Assembly: GCA_900772445.1 (NCBI GenBank)
Contig: CAAHEL010000098.1
Span: 1 to 15,526 of the forward strand
DNA from: Bacilli bacterium
Lineage (GTDB): Bacteria > Bacillota_I > Bacilli_A > RF39 > UBA660
Direction: 5' to 3'
Length of the DNA stretch: 15,526 nt
The notes under the pieces were generated by a model. It was not told the DNA's origin, ran no database searches, and saw only the letters and a program-made list of their open reading frames with translations. Made by a program: the position numbers and the translations under genes. Each line of letters opens with the position of its first letter. Position 1 is the first letter of the stretch. Positions 1-8,467 of the stretch are shown here, one piece after another.

Positions 1-1
1 T

Positions 2-1798
2 ACTACTTTAACTACTGATAGTAATTCTTATGCAATAAGTGATTATCTTCCTAGTTTAAATGTATTCTATATTAAAGAACTTGAAGCTCCAAAGGGTTAT
101 GTTCTAAATACTGAAAAACATTATTTTAAATTAGATAAAGACAATTTACTTGCTAGTATAAATATTAGTAATAAAGTTATTGAAAGAAAATATGAAATAA
201 CAAAAGTTGTAGCTTCTAATAAAACCCAAATAATGACACCAGAAGTAAATGTTGAATTTGGAATATATGACTATAACAATAATTTAATCAAAACTTTAAA
301 AACAGATAGCGACGGTAAAATTTACTTCACTTTACCATTTGGGGATTATATTTTAAGACAATTATCAACACCTAGTGGTTTTGAAAAGATTGATGATTAT
401 AAATTTTCTATAACAGAAAGTGGTCCTACTATTAATAAAGTGTTTAGTAATGCTGAAATAACTTCAAGAGTAAAAATTATTAAAGTTGATGATTCTGGTA
501 ATAGAATTGCTATAGCTGGTATAAAATTCAAAATTAAAGAATTATCTACTGGTAAGTATGTATGTCAAAAAGTAGCTTACCCTAATAGTAAAACTTATTG
601 TGAATTTGAAACTGATGATACTGGTATGTTAATCACACCATATCCACTTAATAGTGGCGATTATGAACTTGAAGAAGTAGATCAAAAAATTAATGGTTAT
701 CTATGGAATAGTGAGCCATTAAGATTTAGTATTAATGAGAAATCTAACATTATTAGTAGTGATGACTTTGATAAAATACTAGAATTGAGATTTACTAATA
801 AAGAAGTTAAAGGTGCTATTGAAATAAAGAAAACTGGCGAAAAGTTAGTTATTGAAAATGGTAAATACACCTATGAAACAATACCACTTCCTAATGTAGT
901 ATTTGAAGTATATGACGAAAACAATAATTTAGTGGGAACTATTACTACTGACGAAAACGGTTATGCTAGATTAGATAATTTGAAACTTCAAAAATATACT
1001 TTGAAAGAAGTATCTAGTTCTCTATCTCATTTAATAGATAATAATGTTTATGAATTTGAATTAGTATATAAGGATCAATATACTCCTATTATCACTAAAA
1101 CATTTACATTGAAAAATTATCTACCAAAAGGAACACTAGAATTTACTAAAACTGATTATTCTACTGATAAAGCACTACCTAACACAGTCATAGAGATTTA
1201 TACAGAAGATGATGTTTTAATTGGTACTTATACTACTGATGATAAAGGAATGGTTGTCATTAAAGATTTACCTTTATCTAATGGTAAAAGATACTATATT
1301 TTAGAAAAACAAACTTCTGATTCATCATACTTATTAAATGAAGAAAAAATATATTTTGAAATTAATGAGAATGGCGAAGTTGTTAAAGCTAATATGAAAA
1401 ATGAAAAAATTAAAGGTAGTTTAGAATTTACTAAAGTAGATTTATCAACAAGTAATCCTATTCCTAATACTAAAATTGAAATTTATAATGCTGATACTGA
1501 CGAATTAATCTATTCTGGATTAACTGATGAAAACGGTAAAATCATTATTGATAATTTAGAATATGGACGCTACTATATTAAAGAAGTTGAAACTGCTTCA
1601 CCTGACTATATTTTAAATACTGAAAAAATGTATTTTGAAATTAGAGAAAATGGCGAAGTTGTTAAAGCTACTATGACTAATGAAAAAGTAGAAATGCCAA
1701 AAACATTTAATACTGACTTAACTAGCTCAATTATTATAATTAGTACTGCTGTTCTTGGTTTAGGATTATTAATATATGCAAAAAAGAAAAATAAATAA
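2..1798 (+). CDS. Cell-wall-anchored adhesin/pilin-like protein with Cna_B (SpaA-type) repeats, 5' truncated by the window edge
   Basis: The reading frame is open from the first bases, so the ATG at 233 is internal and the true start and signal peptide lie upstream; 598 residues are visible. It is a string of beta-rich repeats of about 95 residues: the end of one repeat (1-63), then units starting near 64, 155, 280, 377 and 472. The last two show the Cna_B pattern best: a Lys in FTKTD/FTKVD, a Glu in the ILEK/IKEVE strand and an Asn in MKNEK/MTNEK, the residues that form intramolecular isopeptide bonds in this family. The C-terminus is a sorting signal: MPKTF (565-569), a hydrophobic segment, then a KKKNK tail. 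F in place of the usual G of LPXTG is odd. The unit at about 155-280 has two Cys. Known for the family: sortase-linked surface proteins. Inferred: it promotes cell contact during mating. The sortase gene overlaps its 3' end. Confidence 0.88.
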   Translation, partial: TTLTTDSNSYAISDYLPSLNVFYIKELEAPKGYVLNTEKHYFKLDKDNLLASINISNKVIERKYEITKVVASNKTQIMTPEVNVEFGIYDYNNNLIKTLKTDSDGKIYFTLPFGDYILRQLSTPSGFEKIDDYKFSITESGPTINKVFSNAEITSRVKIIKVDDSGNRIAIAGIKFKIKELSTGKYVCQKVAYPNSKTYCEFETDDTGMLITPYPLNSGDYELEEVDQKINGYLWNSEPLRFSINEKSNIISSDDFDKILELRFTNKEVKGAIEIKKTGEKLVIENGKYTYETIPLPNVVFEVYDENNNLVGTITTDENGYARLDNLKLQKYTLKEVSSSLSHLIDNNVYEFELVYKDQYTPIITKTFTLKNYLPKGTLEFTKTDYSTDKALPNTVIEIYTEDDVLIGTYTTDDKGMVVIKDLPLSNGKRYYILEKQTSDSSYLLNEEKIYFEINENGEVVKANMKNEKIKGSLEFTKVDLSTSNPIPNTKIEIYNADTDELIYSGLTDENGKIIIDNLEYGRYYIKEVETASPDYILNTEKMYFEIRENGEVVKATMTNEKVEMPKTFNTDLTSSIIIISTAVLGLGLLIYAKKKNK

Positions 1799-2387
1799 AA
1801 TTATACAAATTTTAGGGTTGATATTGATTTTAATATCAGCCCTTATTTGTTTTAAAAATATATATTGTAATTACAAAATAGATAAGGAAACAAAACAAGT
1901 AATTGAAACAATATTTGAAGAAGATACACTACCACCTACCATTGAAGAAGAACAAACAGAAGAAGTTGTAGAAACACCTAAAAAGCAAGAAATACATTTA
2001 ACTAACAATTATCTTGGTTATATAGAATTAAAATCTGGTATTCAAAGATTAATAACTTCTGGAACAGATAAGAAAACACTAGATAAGGGTTTAGTTGGAA
2101 TATTAAGTACTTCTGCGGGAATTGATGATGAATTTGGTAATCTCATAATTGCCGGTCATAGTGTTTATAATACATTTCAAAGTTTGCACTACTCCAGTAT
2201 AGGCGATAAGATTAAAATTGTATCTCATAAAGCTACATATATTTATGAAATAGTAGAAAAACACACAATTAATGATGATGATATGTCTTATTTTAAAAGT
2301 GTAGATAATGAAAAAATATTAACATTAATTACTTGTAAAAATAATGGTAATAAAAGACTAATTGTAGTCGCAAAGTTAAGGGGGTAA
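1776..2387 (+). CDS. Sortase (transpeptidase), membrane anchored
   Basis: Sortases cut a sorting motif and attach the protein to the cell wall or to a pilus. The 203-residue protein has a short basic N-terminus, one membrane segment (about 10-28), a charged Glu-rich linker (about 45-70) and the catalytic core. The catalytic triad is visible: His128 in IIAGHS, Cys187 in LTLITC and Arg194 in GNKRLIVVAKL. There is no C-terminal membrane segment, so it is not a typical class C pilin polymerase; the layout fits class A/D-like or B enzymes, and the class is left open. The ATG lies 23 bases inside the adhesin gene, with AGGA about 8 bases upstream, which implies translational coupling; the adhesin with its MPKTF signal is the obvious substrate. 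Its last codons (AGG GGG TAA) also form the ribosome binding site of the next gene. Confidence 0.9.
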   Translation: MQKRKINKIIQILGLILILISALICFKNIYCNYKIDKETKQVIETIFEEDTLPPTIEEEQTEEVVETPKKQEIHLTNNYLGYIELKSGIQRLITSGTDKKTLDKGLVGILSTSAGIDDEFGNLIIAGHSVYNTFQSLHYSSIGDKIKIVSHKATYIYEIVEKHTINDDDMSYFKSVDNEKILTLITCKNNGNKRLIVVAKLRG

Positions 2388-2391
2388 AAAA

Positions 2392-2622
2392 ATGAGAAGA
2401 TATAATACAAAATTTATTTTTTATATTTCAAAAGACTTGAAAAAGAAGTTAGAAAAAAGATCTCAAGAGTTAGATATTTCTATGTCTGATTATATAAGAA
2501 CTTTAATAAAACAAGATTTAAAGTTAAATGATATTGCTTATGTTAATTCTATTATAGATAGACAGACATTTGAAATTGAAAATATAAATAAAAAGTTATC
2601 TGGTTATTATAAAGGTTTATAA
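2392..2622 (+). CDS. Ribbon-helix-helix (CopG/Arc-like) small protein
   Basis: This 76-residue protein has the RHH pattern: a short beta strand (residues 5-12, NTKFIFYI), helix A (about 13-28, KDLKKKLEKRSQEL), a turn (DIS) and helix B (about 31-46, MSDYIRTLIKQDL), then a short helical tail. Such dimers bind operator DNA with the paired strands and act as repressors or as relaxosome accessory proteins. The start is set by AAGGGGGT at 2378-2385, six bases before the ATG. It sits four bases after the sortase gene, inside the transfer operon. Its DNA target is not evident; an autoregulatory role is inferred only. Confidence 0.75.
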   Translation: MRRYNTKFIFYISKDLKKKLEKRSQELDISMSDYIRTLIKQDLKLNDIAYVNSIIDRQTFEIENINKKLSGYYKGL

Positions 2623-2639
2623 AAATTTAAGGGGGTTTT

Positions 2640-3533
2640 ATGAATATAGAATTAAATAATGAATTGATTGAGCGTTGTAATAATCAAAGTATGTATAATC
2701 GTGGTACTCATATCAAAGAAAGTGCTGAAAGTGATTATAAAAAGTTTATAGATACTTTTAGTAGTCGTACTCTTAATCCACAGCAATTAGAAATTGTTAA
2801 AAAAAGGACAGAACAATTTAAAGAATTAATAACAAATATTTATAATGAATATTTGAGTATATCTGCTAATTTTGTTCCTGTTAATGTTGCTGGACCAGCA
2901 AAATATAATTCTAATAAGTTTAAAAAAATTGCTGATAGAATGGATAAAAAAATAGATGAAATAAATGATAAAATAAATAAGTTCTATGATAATACAGAAA
3001 GTATGTTGAAAAATGCTTATTCAAAAGATGAAATAATATTAAAATATAAGAATGGATATAATGAGCCAATAAGTTCTGATGATCCATTAGCTAAAGAAAA
3101 ACTAGAAGCAAAGTTAGAATACTTACAAACTAAACATCAATCGTATTTAGATTTTAATAAAAAAGCAAGACTTAATAAAACGGAACAATTACCACCTTAT
3201 GTTCTTGCTAATTCTAATCAAAATATGAAAGCTGTTAAAGATAGATTACAAACACTAGATAAAATAGATAACATAGAAACAGGTCGTTATTATTTTGATA
3301 ATGGCGAAGTTAGTTTTGATAAAGAAGATATGAGAGTAAAAGTTTTCTTTGATGAAAAGCCAGATGAAAAAACAAGAGATGAATTAAAATCTCGAGGTTT
3401 CAAATGGTCTCCAAAAAATTCTGCTTGGCAAAGAAAATTAACACCAAACGCTATTTATATAACTAAAAGAATGTTTAAAGATATTGGAAGTTTAGAAATC
3501 AAATTAGTTAATGATTATACTAAAACTATATAG
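2640..3533 (+). CDS. Unnamed cytosolic protein with central PVNVAGPAKY motif and C-terminal GFKWSP..WQR domain
   Basis: The 297-residue product has no signal peptide or membrane segment. Residues 1-75 are helical; PVNVAGPAKY (80-89) is followed by a basic helix and a coiled-coil-prone stretch (about 92-125). A mixed linker leads to a compact alpha/beta end (about 230-280) with RVKVFFDEKPDEKTRDELK followed by GFKWSPKNSAWQRKLT (253-268). From memory, modules of this F.WSP..AWQR type occur at the ends of large polyvalent or anti-restriction-like proteins on phages and conjugative elements of Gram-positive bacteria; I cannot give a family name with certainty. The start has AAGGGGGT at 2629-2636 with only four bases of spacing. 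Its position between a regulator and the VirB6-like gene suggests a role in the donor or incoming recipient cytoplasm, but the function is unknown. Confidence 0.7.
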   Translation: MNIELNNELIERCNNQSMYNRGTHIKESAESDYKKFIDTFSSRTLNPQQLEIVKKRTEQFKELITNIYNEYLSISANFVPVNVAGPAKYNSNKFKKIADRMDKKIDEINDKINKFYDNTESMLKNAYSKDEIILKYKNGYNEPISSDDPLAKEKLEAKLEYLQTKHQSYLDFNKKARLNKTEQLPPYVLANSNQNMKAVKDRLQTLDKIDNIETGRYYFDNGEVSFDKEDMRVKVFFDEKPDEKTRDELKSRGFKWSPKNSAWQRKLTPNAIYITKRMFKDIGSLEIKLVNDYTKTI

Positions 3534-3541
3534 GTAATATT

Positions 3542-4972
3542 ATGCTACAAGTATTAGTCGTTCAACAAGAATCAGCAAGTTGGTTAATGGACGCTGTCCG
3601 TTCTATCTTCTGGTTTCTTGCTAAAGGTGTATTACTTCTACTAGACGGAATGTTTTTAATAATTGATGATATATGGAAGTTTAAATTTTTTGATAATCCT
3701 TATGTAAATAAAATCTATTCATCTGCTATTATTGTTGCTTGTACTTGGTTAATATTAAAAGTTATATTAGAACTGATTATGAGATACTTTGTAGATCAAG
3801 ATGATAATAGCTCACCTACTAGGGTGTTTAAAGGTATTATTTTTTGTGTCGTTATGATGTTTTTAATTCCACCTATATTTAATTGGGGTTATGATTTATC
3901 TTCAAAAATGACACAGTATGTTGTTTCTGTATCATCAAATAATACTGCTAGTGCTACTTCTTTTGAATCTAGTATGTCATCAATGATACTTAATGCTTTT
4001 GCTGATGATGAAAAGATGAAAGAAGAACATAAAAAATATTTTATAGAGAACTGGTTTACCGCTGATTACAACGAAGTTGAAGATGACGGTTTATTTGATA
4101 GTGGTGTTTATAAGTATAGCTTTAGTACTTTTCCAATATTTCTGGTAGGTTTAGTAGTTGTAGTACTTCTTTTCTTTATAGGAATACAAGTTGCTAAAAG
4201 GATTATAGAGTTAGCTCTCTATAAGGCCATAGCACCTTTTGTATGTACTTCTTTAGTGTCGAACAAATCACACGCTTTTGAAGTTTGGTGCAAGGGTGTT
4301 ATGGGTACTTTTTTAGTCACGACAGTTCAATACTTATGTATAGGTATCTTATTTAATGTTTTCGGTCAAGTATCATCTGGAACAAATTATGTAATGTCAG
4401 TTATTTTAATTGTTATAGGTGCTTTATTATTTATAATAGCTTCTCCTCAATTAGTTTCTGCATTACTTAATGCAAATACTGGTGCTGGTGCAAATATGAG
4501 TGAATTACATACACTAGCTGCTTTAGGTACAAGTATGGTCGCTATGTCTAAATATGGTAAGACAGTAGATAATTCTACAAGTTCAAACTCTAATACTGAT
4601 AATTCAAATAGTGATAGTTCTGGAGCTGGTGCTGATACTAATATGGATAATTCATCTTCAAATTTAGAAAGTGCTTCAAATAGTGCTTCTAATAATGAAG
4701 ATAATAATTCTAATAGTAATCTTAATAATGAAAGTCCTGATAATAGTTCTAGTGATATATCTTCTTCTAATCCTGAAGTAAGTGATTTATCTGGTAATAT
4801 AAGTGATAATATCAATATGGATACTACTACATCTTTATCAGAAAGAATTGATACATATAAAGACTTTATGGATAATCGTTATTCATCATTAAATGATGAT
4901 ACACCTACATATAAAACTAATGTTGATTGGGGGAATATAAATGTATCTAATACCAAAGAACATAAGAGTTAA
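3542..4972 (+). CDS. TrbL/VirB6-like polytopic mating-channel protein with long Ser/Asn/Asp-rich tail
   Basis: VirB6/TrbL-type proteins form the inner-membrane pore of type IV secretion systems. This 476-residue protein has hydrophobic segments at about 20-42, 58-80, 95-115, 195-216, 222-240, 252-275 and 282-305, with an extracytoplasmic-sized loop (about 120-190) after the third. GIQVAKRIIELALYKAIAPF (214-233) fits the conserved centre seen in Gram-positive TrbL-like proteins. Residues 310-340 are Ala/Gly/Met-rich, and about 342-425 is a low-complexity Ser/Asn/Asp tail, unusual in length. The ribosome site is weak (AGG overlapping the upstream TAG, seven bases before the ATG). The next gene (PrgI-like) starts 32 bases before its stop, so the two are probably coupled. 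The family call rests on topology and neighbours more than on sequence identity. Confidence 0.78.
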   Translation: MLQVLVVQQESASWLMDAVRSIFWFLAKGVLLLLDGMFLIIDDIWKFKFFDNPYVNKIYSSAIIVACTWLILKVILELIMRYFVDQDDNSSPTRVFKGIIFCVVMMFLIPPIFNWGYDLSSKMTQYVVSVSSNNTASATSFESSMSSMILNAFADDEKMKEEHKKYFIENWFTADYNEVEDDGLFDSGVYKYSFSTFPIFLVGLVVVVLLFFIGIQVAKRIIELALYKAIAPFVCTSLVSNKSHAFEVWCKGVMGTFLVTTVQYLCIGILFNVFGQVSSGTNYVMSVILIVIGALLFIIASPQLVSALLNANTGAGANMSELHTLAALGTSMVAMSKYGKTVDNSTSSNSNTDNSNSDSSGAGADTNMDNSSSNLESASNSASNNEDNNSNSNLNNESPDNSSSDISSSNPEVSDLSGNISDNINMDTTTSLSERIDTYKDFMDNRYSSLNDDTPTYKTNVDWGNINVSNTKEHKS

Positions 4973-5222
4973 AAGAGAGATTTTTAAAGGTTATGGTGTT
5001 AAAGAAATTATCTTTTTAGGAATATCAATCTTTGTTGGTTATTTATTAGCTAGATTATTTGGTAAGGGTTTATTAAAAGTGTTTTTATTTTCATTTTTTC
5101 CTATACTTACATTTTTAATAACTCTACCTATGCCTAATGGTAATGGTAATATTTTAAGTATTCTAATTAAAATGTTAAAATTTAGAACAAGTCAAAAAAA
5201 ATATAAGAAATATAATTCTTAA
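4941..5222 (+). CDS. PrgI/VirB3-like small membrane protein of the T4SS
   Basis: The 93-residue protein has a short N-terminus (YLIPKNIRVKREIFKGYGVKE), two adjacent hydrophobic segments (about 22-40 and 45-64) and a short basic C-terminus (about 78-93). The N-terminal 'IP.NI....' pattern followed by a membrane hairpin matches the PrgI family, which takes the VirB3 place beside VirB4 in Gram-positive conjugation systems. The start has GGGGG at 4929-4933, seven bases ahead, inside the end of the TrbL-like gene. Position between the VirB6-like and VirB4 genes is the expected order. It probably anchors the VirB4 ATPase to the membrane channel; that role is inferred from the family. Confidence 0.82.
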   Translation: MYLIPKNIRVKREIFKGYGVKEIIFLGISIFVGYLLARLFGKGLLKVFLFSFFPILTFLITLPMPNGNGNILSILIKMLKFRTSQKKYKKYNS

Positions 5223-5238
5223 ATAAGGGGGTATGTAA

Positions 5239-5784
5239 TTGAATAATAAAGTTGATGATGTACTTTATAAACTTGTAGAAACAAAAAAATTCATAGCAAA
5301 AGCGACTTTAAATGATAATAGTAATACTTCTTATGAGAACACTATTAAAGGACTAAATAATATTATTGTTGATTATACTATGAATAATAAAATGTCTCGT
5401 AAAGAAATTTTAGATATTACTTTTTCTTTGTATGATATTGAAGTTGAGAAAACTTTTTTTGATAAAGTTAAAGATTTCTTAAATATACCTAAACATATCA
5501 AAAATACCAAAGAAAAAATAATTGAAAATCATAAAAAAAAAGAAACTAAAAAACAATATGAAAAAGAAATAGAAAGTTTAGTTAAGGATAAACTAAAAGA
5601 AATGATTAAACAAGATAAATTAGATAGTCAAAATAAAGTTAATGATGATAAGGTTTTAGATAAAGAAAAACAAGAAAATATAAATATAACTAATAATAAG
5701 GATCTATCTATTAATCATAACATTAAACCTTCTATTCCTACTTCCAACAAGGAATTTGAAGAAACAAAACAAATGAAAATTTAA
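5239..5784 (+). CDS. Unknown cytosolic protein, paralogue of the next gene with an added Lys/Glu-rich coiled-coil tail (TTG start)
   Basis: The 181-residue product is not recognised. Residues 1-70 form a small helical domain that is repeated in the following gene: MNNKVDDVLYKLVETKKFI... and NNIIVDYTMNNKMSRKEILD align with MNKNLDEVYITLLKAKEKI... and DNIIVDYSIATKMSSEEILD. After a short linker (FFDKVKDFLNIPKHIK) comes a very charged, coiled-coil-like region (about 90-145) and a polar tail. No membrane segment or Cys is seen. The start is taken as TTG because AAGGGGGT at 5225-5232 lies six bases upstream and the ATG at 5233 runs straight into a stop. Its place between PrgI and VirB4 suggests a cytosolic T4SS accessory, but nothing shows a function. 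Confidence 0.7.
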   Translation: MNNKVDDVLYKLVETKKFIAKATLNDNSNTSYENTIKGLNNIIVDYTMNNKMSRKEILDITFSLYDIEVEKTFFDKVKDFLNIPKHIKNTKEKIIENHKKKETKKQYEKEIESLVKDKLKEMIKQDKLDSQNKVNDDKVLDKEKQENINITNNKDLSINHNIKPSIPTSNKEFEETKQMKI

Positions 5785-5800
5785 GGGGGTTATAAAATTT

Positions 5801-6067
5801 ATGAATAAGAATCTTGATGAAGTGTATATAACACTTCTAAAAGCAAAAGAAAAAATATACGAATATACCAAAAACAAAGTTAAGAATGAAAATTGGCGAC
5901 CATATTATAATGGAATTGTAGAAAATATAGATAATATTATAGTAGATTATTCAATAGCAACAAAAATGTCTAGTGAAGAAATTTTAGATTGCTTATTTGA
6001 AGTTGGTGCTGATAATAAAGATAGTATTTTCTATGATACTTATAACACTATGAAAATAAATATGTAA
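5801..6067 (+). CDS. Unknown small cytosolic protein, paralogue of the upstream gene's N-terminal domain
   Basis: This 88-residue protein consists of little more than the helical domain shared with the gene ending at 5784; the best match is DNIIVDYSIATKMSSEEILD (49-68) against NNIIVDYTMNNKMSRKEILD upstream. The charged tail of the neighbour is absent. The order looks like a tandem duplication followed by loss or gain of the tail. AAGGGGGT at 5783-5790 overlaps the upstream stop and sits ten bases from the ATG, a little long but with no better start. VirB4 follows 22 bases later. No catalytic motif, metal site or membrane segment is visible, and I do not recognise the family. Confidence 0.7.
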   Translation: MNKNLDEVYITLLKAKEKIYEYTKNKVKNENWRPYYNGIVENIDNIIVDYSIATKMSSEEILDCLFEVGADNKDSIFYDTYNTMKINM

Positions 6068-6089
6068 TTCATAATATCTGGGGGTTATT

Positions 6090-8444
6090 TTGAATAAGAA
6101 TAAAAAGGAAAAGATTGATAAATCTATTCTTGAATGGTTGCCTTTTAAAGAAGTTTGGAACGATTTATTATATCTTGATAATGACAAAGTTGTTGGTATT
6201 ATAAAAGTAAATAGCATTAATCTTCAACTATATTCTAATGAAGAACAAACATCTAAAATATTTCAATTTAGAAAAGTATTATTAAGTTTGGAATATCCAT
6301 TTAAAATACTTGCTCTTGATAAGCCAATTAGTTTATCAGAGCACATAGAAAACTTATTATATTTATCTAAAAATACTGATGATAAAATTAAAAAAGAATT
6401 ATTGGAAGAAGATATAAAATATGCTGATACAATAATGAATAATAATTTAGTAAACAATCGTGAATTTTATTTATTAATTGATGAAGATAAAGACAATGTT
6501 AAATTGTTAAAATCTAAAATAAATGATATTGTATCTCAATTATCTAATATAGGTCTATCTTCATCTCAAGCTAAAACTGATGAAATAAAAGAATTACTAT
6601 TTGTCTATCTTAATCCTACTTCATCACTTGAAGTATTTAGACAAGACAGTAGTTTAAAAACATTAAAAGAAAAAATTGCACCTATTGCAATGAAGTTTAA
6701 TGAAAAAGACATATTACTTGGAGATATATACGCTACAAGTATTATAATTGATACTTTCCCCTCTTATGCTAGGGGAAGTTGGTTAGGTATGTTATCTAAC
6801 ATTAAAAATACTCGTATGATGATTTCTGTTAATCCTATGGATAATATAGAAGTTAATAAAACTCTAAAAAAAGGAATGACAGAAACTAGAAGTAAGTTTA
6901 TTAATTCTAAAGATAGAAACGATCAAATAGTACTCAAAAATCAATTAGAAGATTATGAGAAACTAACAAATAAAATGGATCGTGAAAATGAAAAAATGCT
7001 ACTGATGTCAGTAGTGTTTTTTACTTATGCTGAAAGTTTAGAAGAATTACAAAAAAGAATAAAAGAAATAAAGTCTGCTTTAAGTAGTTTAAATCTTCGT
7101 GGATCACAGTTGATATTCGAGCAAGAACAAGGTTTAAAAACTTGTTTACCAACTCTTGATATGCCACTTCAAGAAAATTTTGGACTACCTATGCCTACAA
7201 CGACAGTAGCTGCTTCATTTCCTTTTGTCTTTGAATCTATACAAGATGACGGTAATTCTATAATACTTGGCGACGACATAAACGGCGGTCTTACATTATT
7301 TGATCTGTGGAAAAGAACTAATAAAAGAACAAACTCAAATATGTGTATTATAGGTAAAAGTGGTAGTGGTAAATCTACTTTAATCAAAAAGTTATTACGT
7401 GGTAATTTTGCACGTGGTGGTGGTAAAAAACGAACTCGTATTTTGTGTGTAGATCCAGAACGTGAATATAAAGACTTATGTAATACTCTTAATGGTAATT
7501 GGATAGATTGCGGTAGTGGATCAGGTTTTGTTATTAATCCACTAGAGATTAAAAATTCTGCTAATGACGAAGATAATAATGTTGCTGTAATAAAACACTT
7601 ACAAACATTTAGAACTTTTATAAAATATTATTTTAAAGATTTAACAGAATTAGAACTTACCAAAATTGAAGAATTACTTTTAAAAACATATAAAAAGAAA
7701 AACATAGATTTAGATACTGATGTTAGTAAGTTATCTTCAAAAGATTATCCTATCATTACCGATTTTCATAATGAAATAAAAAACGAATTAGAAAATGCAA
7801 AAAATGATAAAAGGATTAATGATGACACAGTTAAGTCTTTAGAAAAAATAGAAGCTATTGTTAGAAGAATGGCTACCGGTGTTGATAGTAAACTATGGAA
7901 TAATTATTCTAATTTAGATTTAAACTCTGATTTTATAGTATTTGATATTCATACTTTACTTGATAGTGATGACACTATATTAAGAACTCAATTCTTTAAT
8001 ATCTTGTCTTTATGTTGGCACATTATTAGTCAAAATAGAGACGAACAAGTTATTTTAATTGTAGATGAAGCTCATTTATTAATTGATCCTGAAAATAAAG
8101 ACGGACTAGAATTTTTAAAAAGAACTTCTAAAAGGATTCGTAAATATAATGGTAGCTTAATTGTGTGTACTCAAAATATGATTGACTTTACTTCACCAGA
8201 AGTAGTTAGATACGGTCAAGTTATTGTTGATAATTCTGATTATCAAATCATTATGGCTCAAGGAAGTGAAGAAATTATTTCACTTCAAAAAGTATTAAGA
8301 TTAAGTGAAAATGAAAGAAGATTTTTACAAACTGCGGGTAAAGGTCAAGCACTATTTGTTATTACTCACGACAAACGAATACCTATCTTCGTCCATTTAA
8401 GGCCAGAAGAAAAAGAATTATTTGGTAAAGGTGGCGGTAGATAA
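6090..8444 (+). CDS. virB4: VirB4-type conjugation ATPase (TTG start)
   Basis: VirB4 ATPases power assembly of the type IV channel and substrate transfer at the cytoplasmic face. The 784-residue protein has the usual layout: an N-terminal CagE/TrbE-like domain (about 1-370), then a RecA-like ATPase. The Walker A motif GKSGSGKST is at 422-430; the Walker B motif in ILIVDEAHLLID has D659-E660; Gln695 in CTQNMIDF matches the conserved sensor-type Gln, and the Arg-rich SKRIRKYNG segment lies between. RILCVDPEREY near 455 is typical of the Gram-positive family. The start is TTG with CTGGGGGTT six bases upstream, and residues 11-40 (ILEWLPFKEVWNDLLYLDNDKVVGIIKV) follow the usual N-terminal pattern, so the start is well supported. 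It follows PrgI and the two paralogous small genes, and precedes the wall hydrolase. Confidence 0.96.
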   Translation: MNKNKKEKIDKSILEWLPFKEVWNDLLYLDNDKVVGIIKVNSINLQLYSNEEQTSKIFQFRKVLLSLEYPFKILALDKPISLSEHIENLLYLSKNTDDKIKKELLEEDIKYADTIMNNNLVNNREFYLLIDEDKDNVKLLKSKINDIVSQLSNIGLSSSQAKTDEIKELLFVYLNPTSSLEVFRQDSSLKTLKEKIAPIAMKFNEKDILLGDIYATSIIIDTFPSYARGSWLGMLSNIKNTRMMISVNPMDNIEVNKTLKKGMTETRSKFINSKDRNDQIVLKNQLEDYEKLTNKMDRENEKMLLMSVVFFTYAESLEELQKRIKEIKSALSSLNLRGSQLIFEQEQGLKTCLPTLDMPLQENFGLPMPTTTVAASFPFVFESIQDDGNSIILGDDINGGLTLFDLWKRTNKRTNSNMCIIGKSGSGKSTLIKKLLRGNFARGGGKKRTRILCVDPEREYKDLCNTLNGNWIDCGSGSGFVINPLEIKNSANDEDNNVAVIKHLQTFRTFIKYYFKDLTELELTKIEELLLKTYKKKNIDLDTDVSKLSSKDYPIITDFHNEIKNELENAKNDKRINDDTVKSLEKIEAIVRRMATGVDSKLWNNYSNLDLNSDFIVFDIHTLLDSDDTILRTQFFNILSLCWHIISQNRDEQVILIVDEAHLLIDPENKDGLEFLKRTSKRIRKYNGSLIVCTQNMIDFTSPEVVRYGQVIVDNSDYQIIMAQGSEEIISLQKVLRLSENERRFLQTAGKGQALFVITHDKRIPIFVHLRPEEKELFGKGGGR

Positions 8445-8467
8445 TTAAAGATATTGTATCAACTATA

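Noticed and set aside
4447..4815. Long reverse-strand open frame opposite the VirB6-like tail
   Set aside because: It is a Leu/Ser/Glu-rich mirror of the low-complexity repeat on the + strand, has no ribosome site and lies wholly inside a well-supported gene.
5993..7387. Reverse-strand frames of about 64-74 codons opposite virB4 and its upstream gene
   Set aside because: They lie inside strongly supported + strand genes, lack ribosome sites and give no recognisable product.
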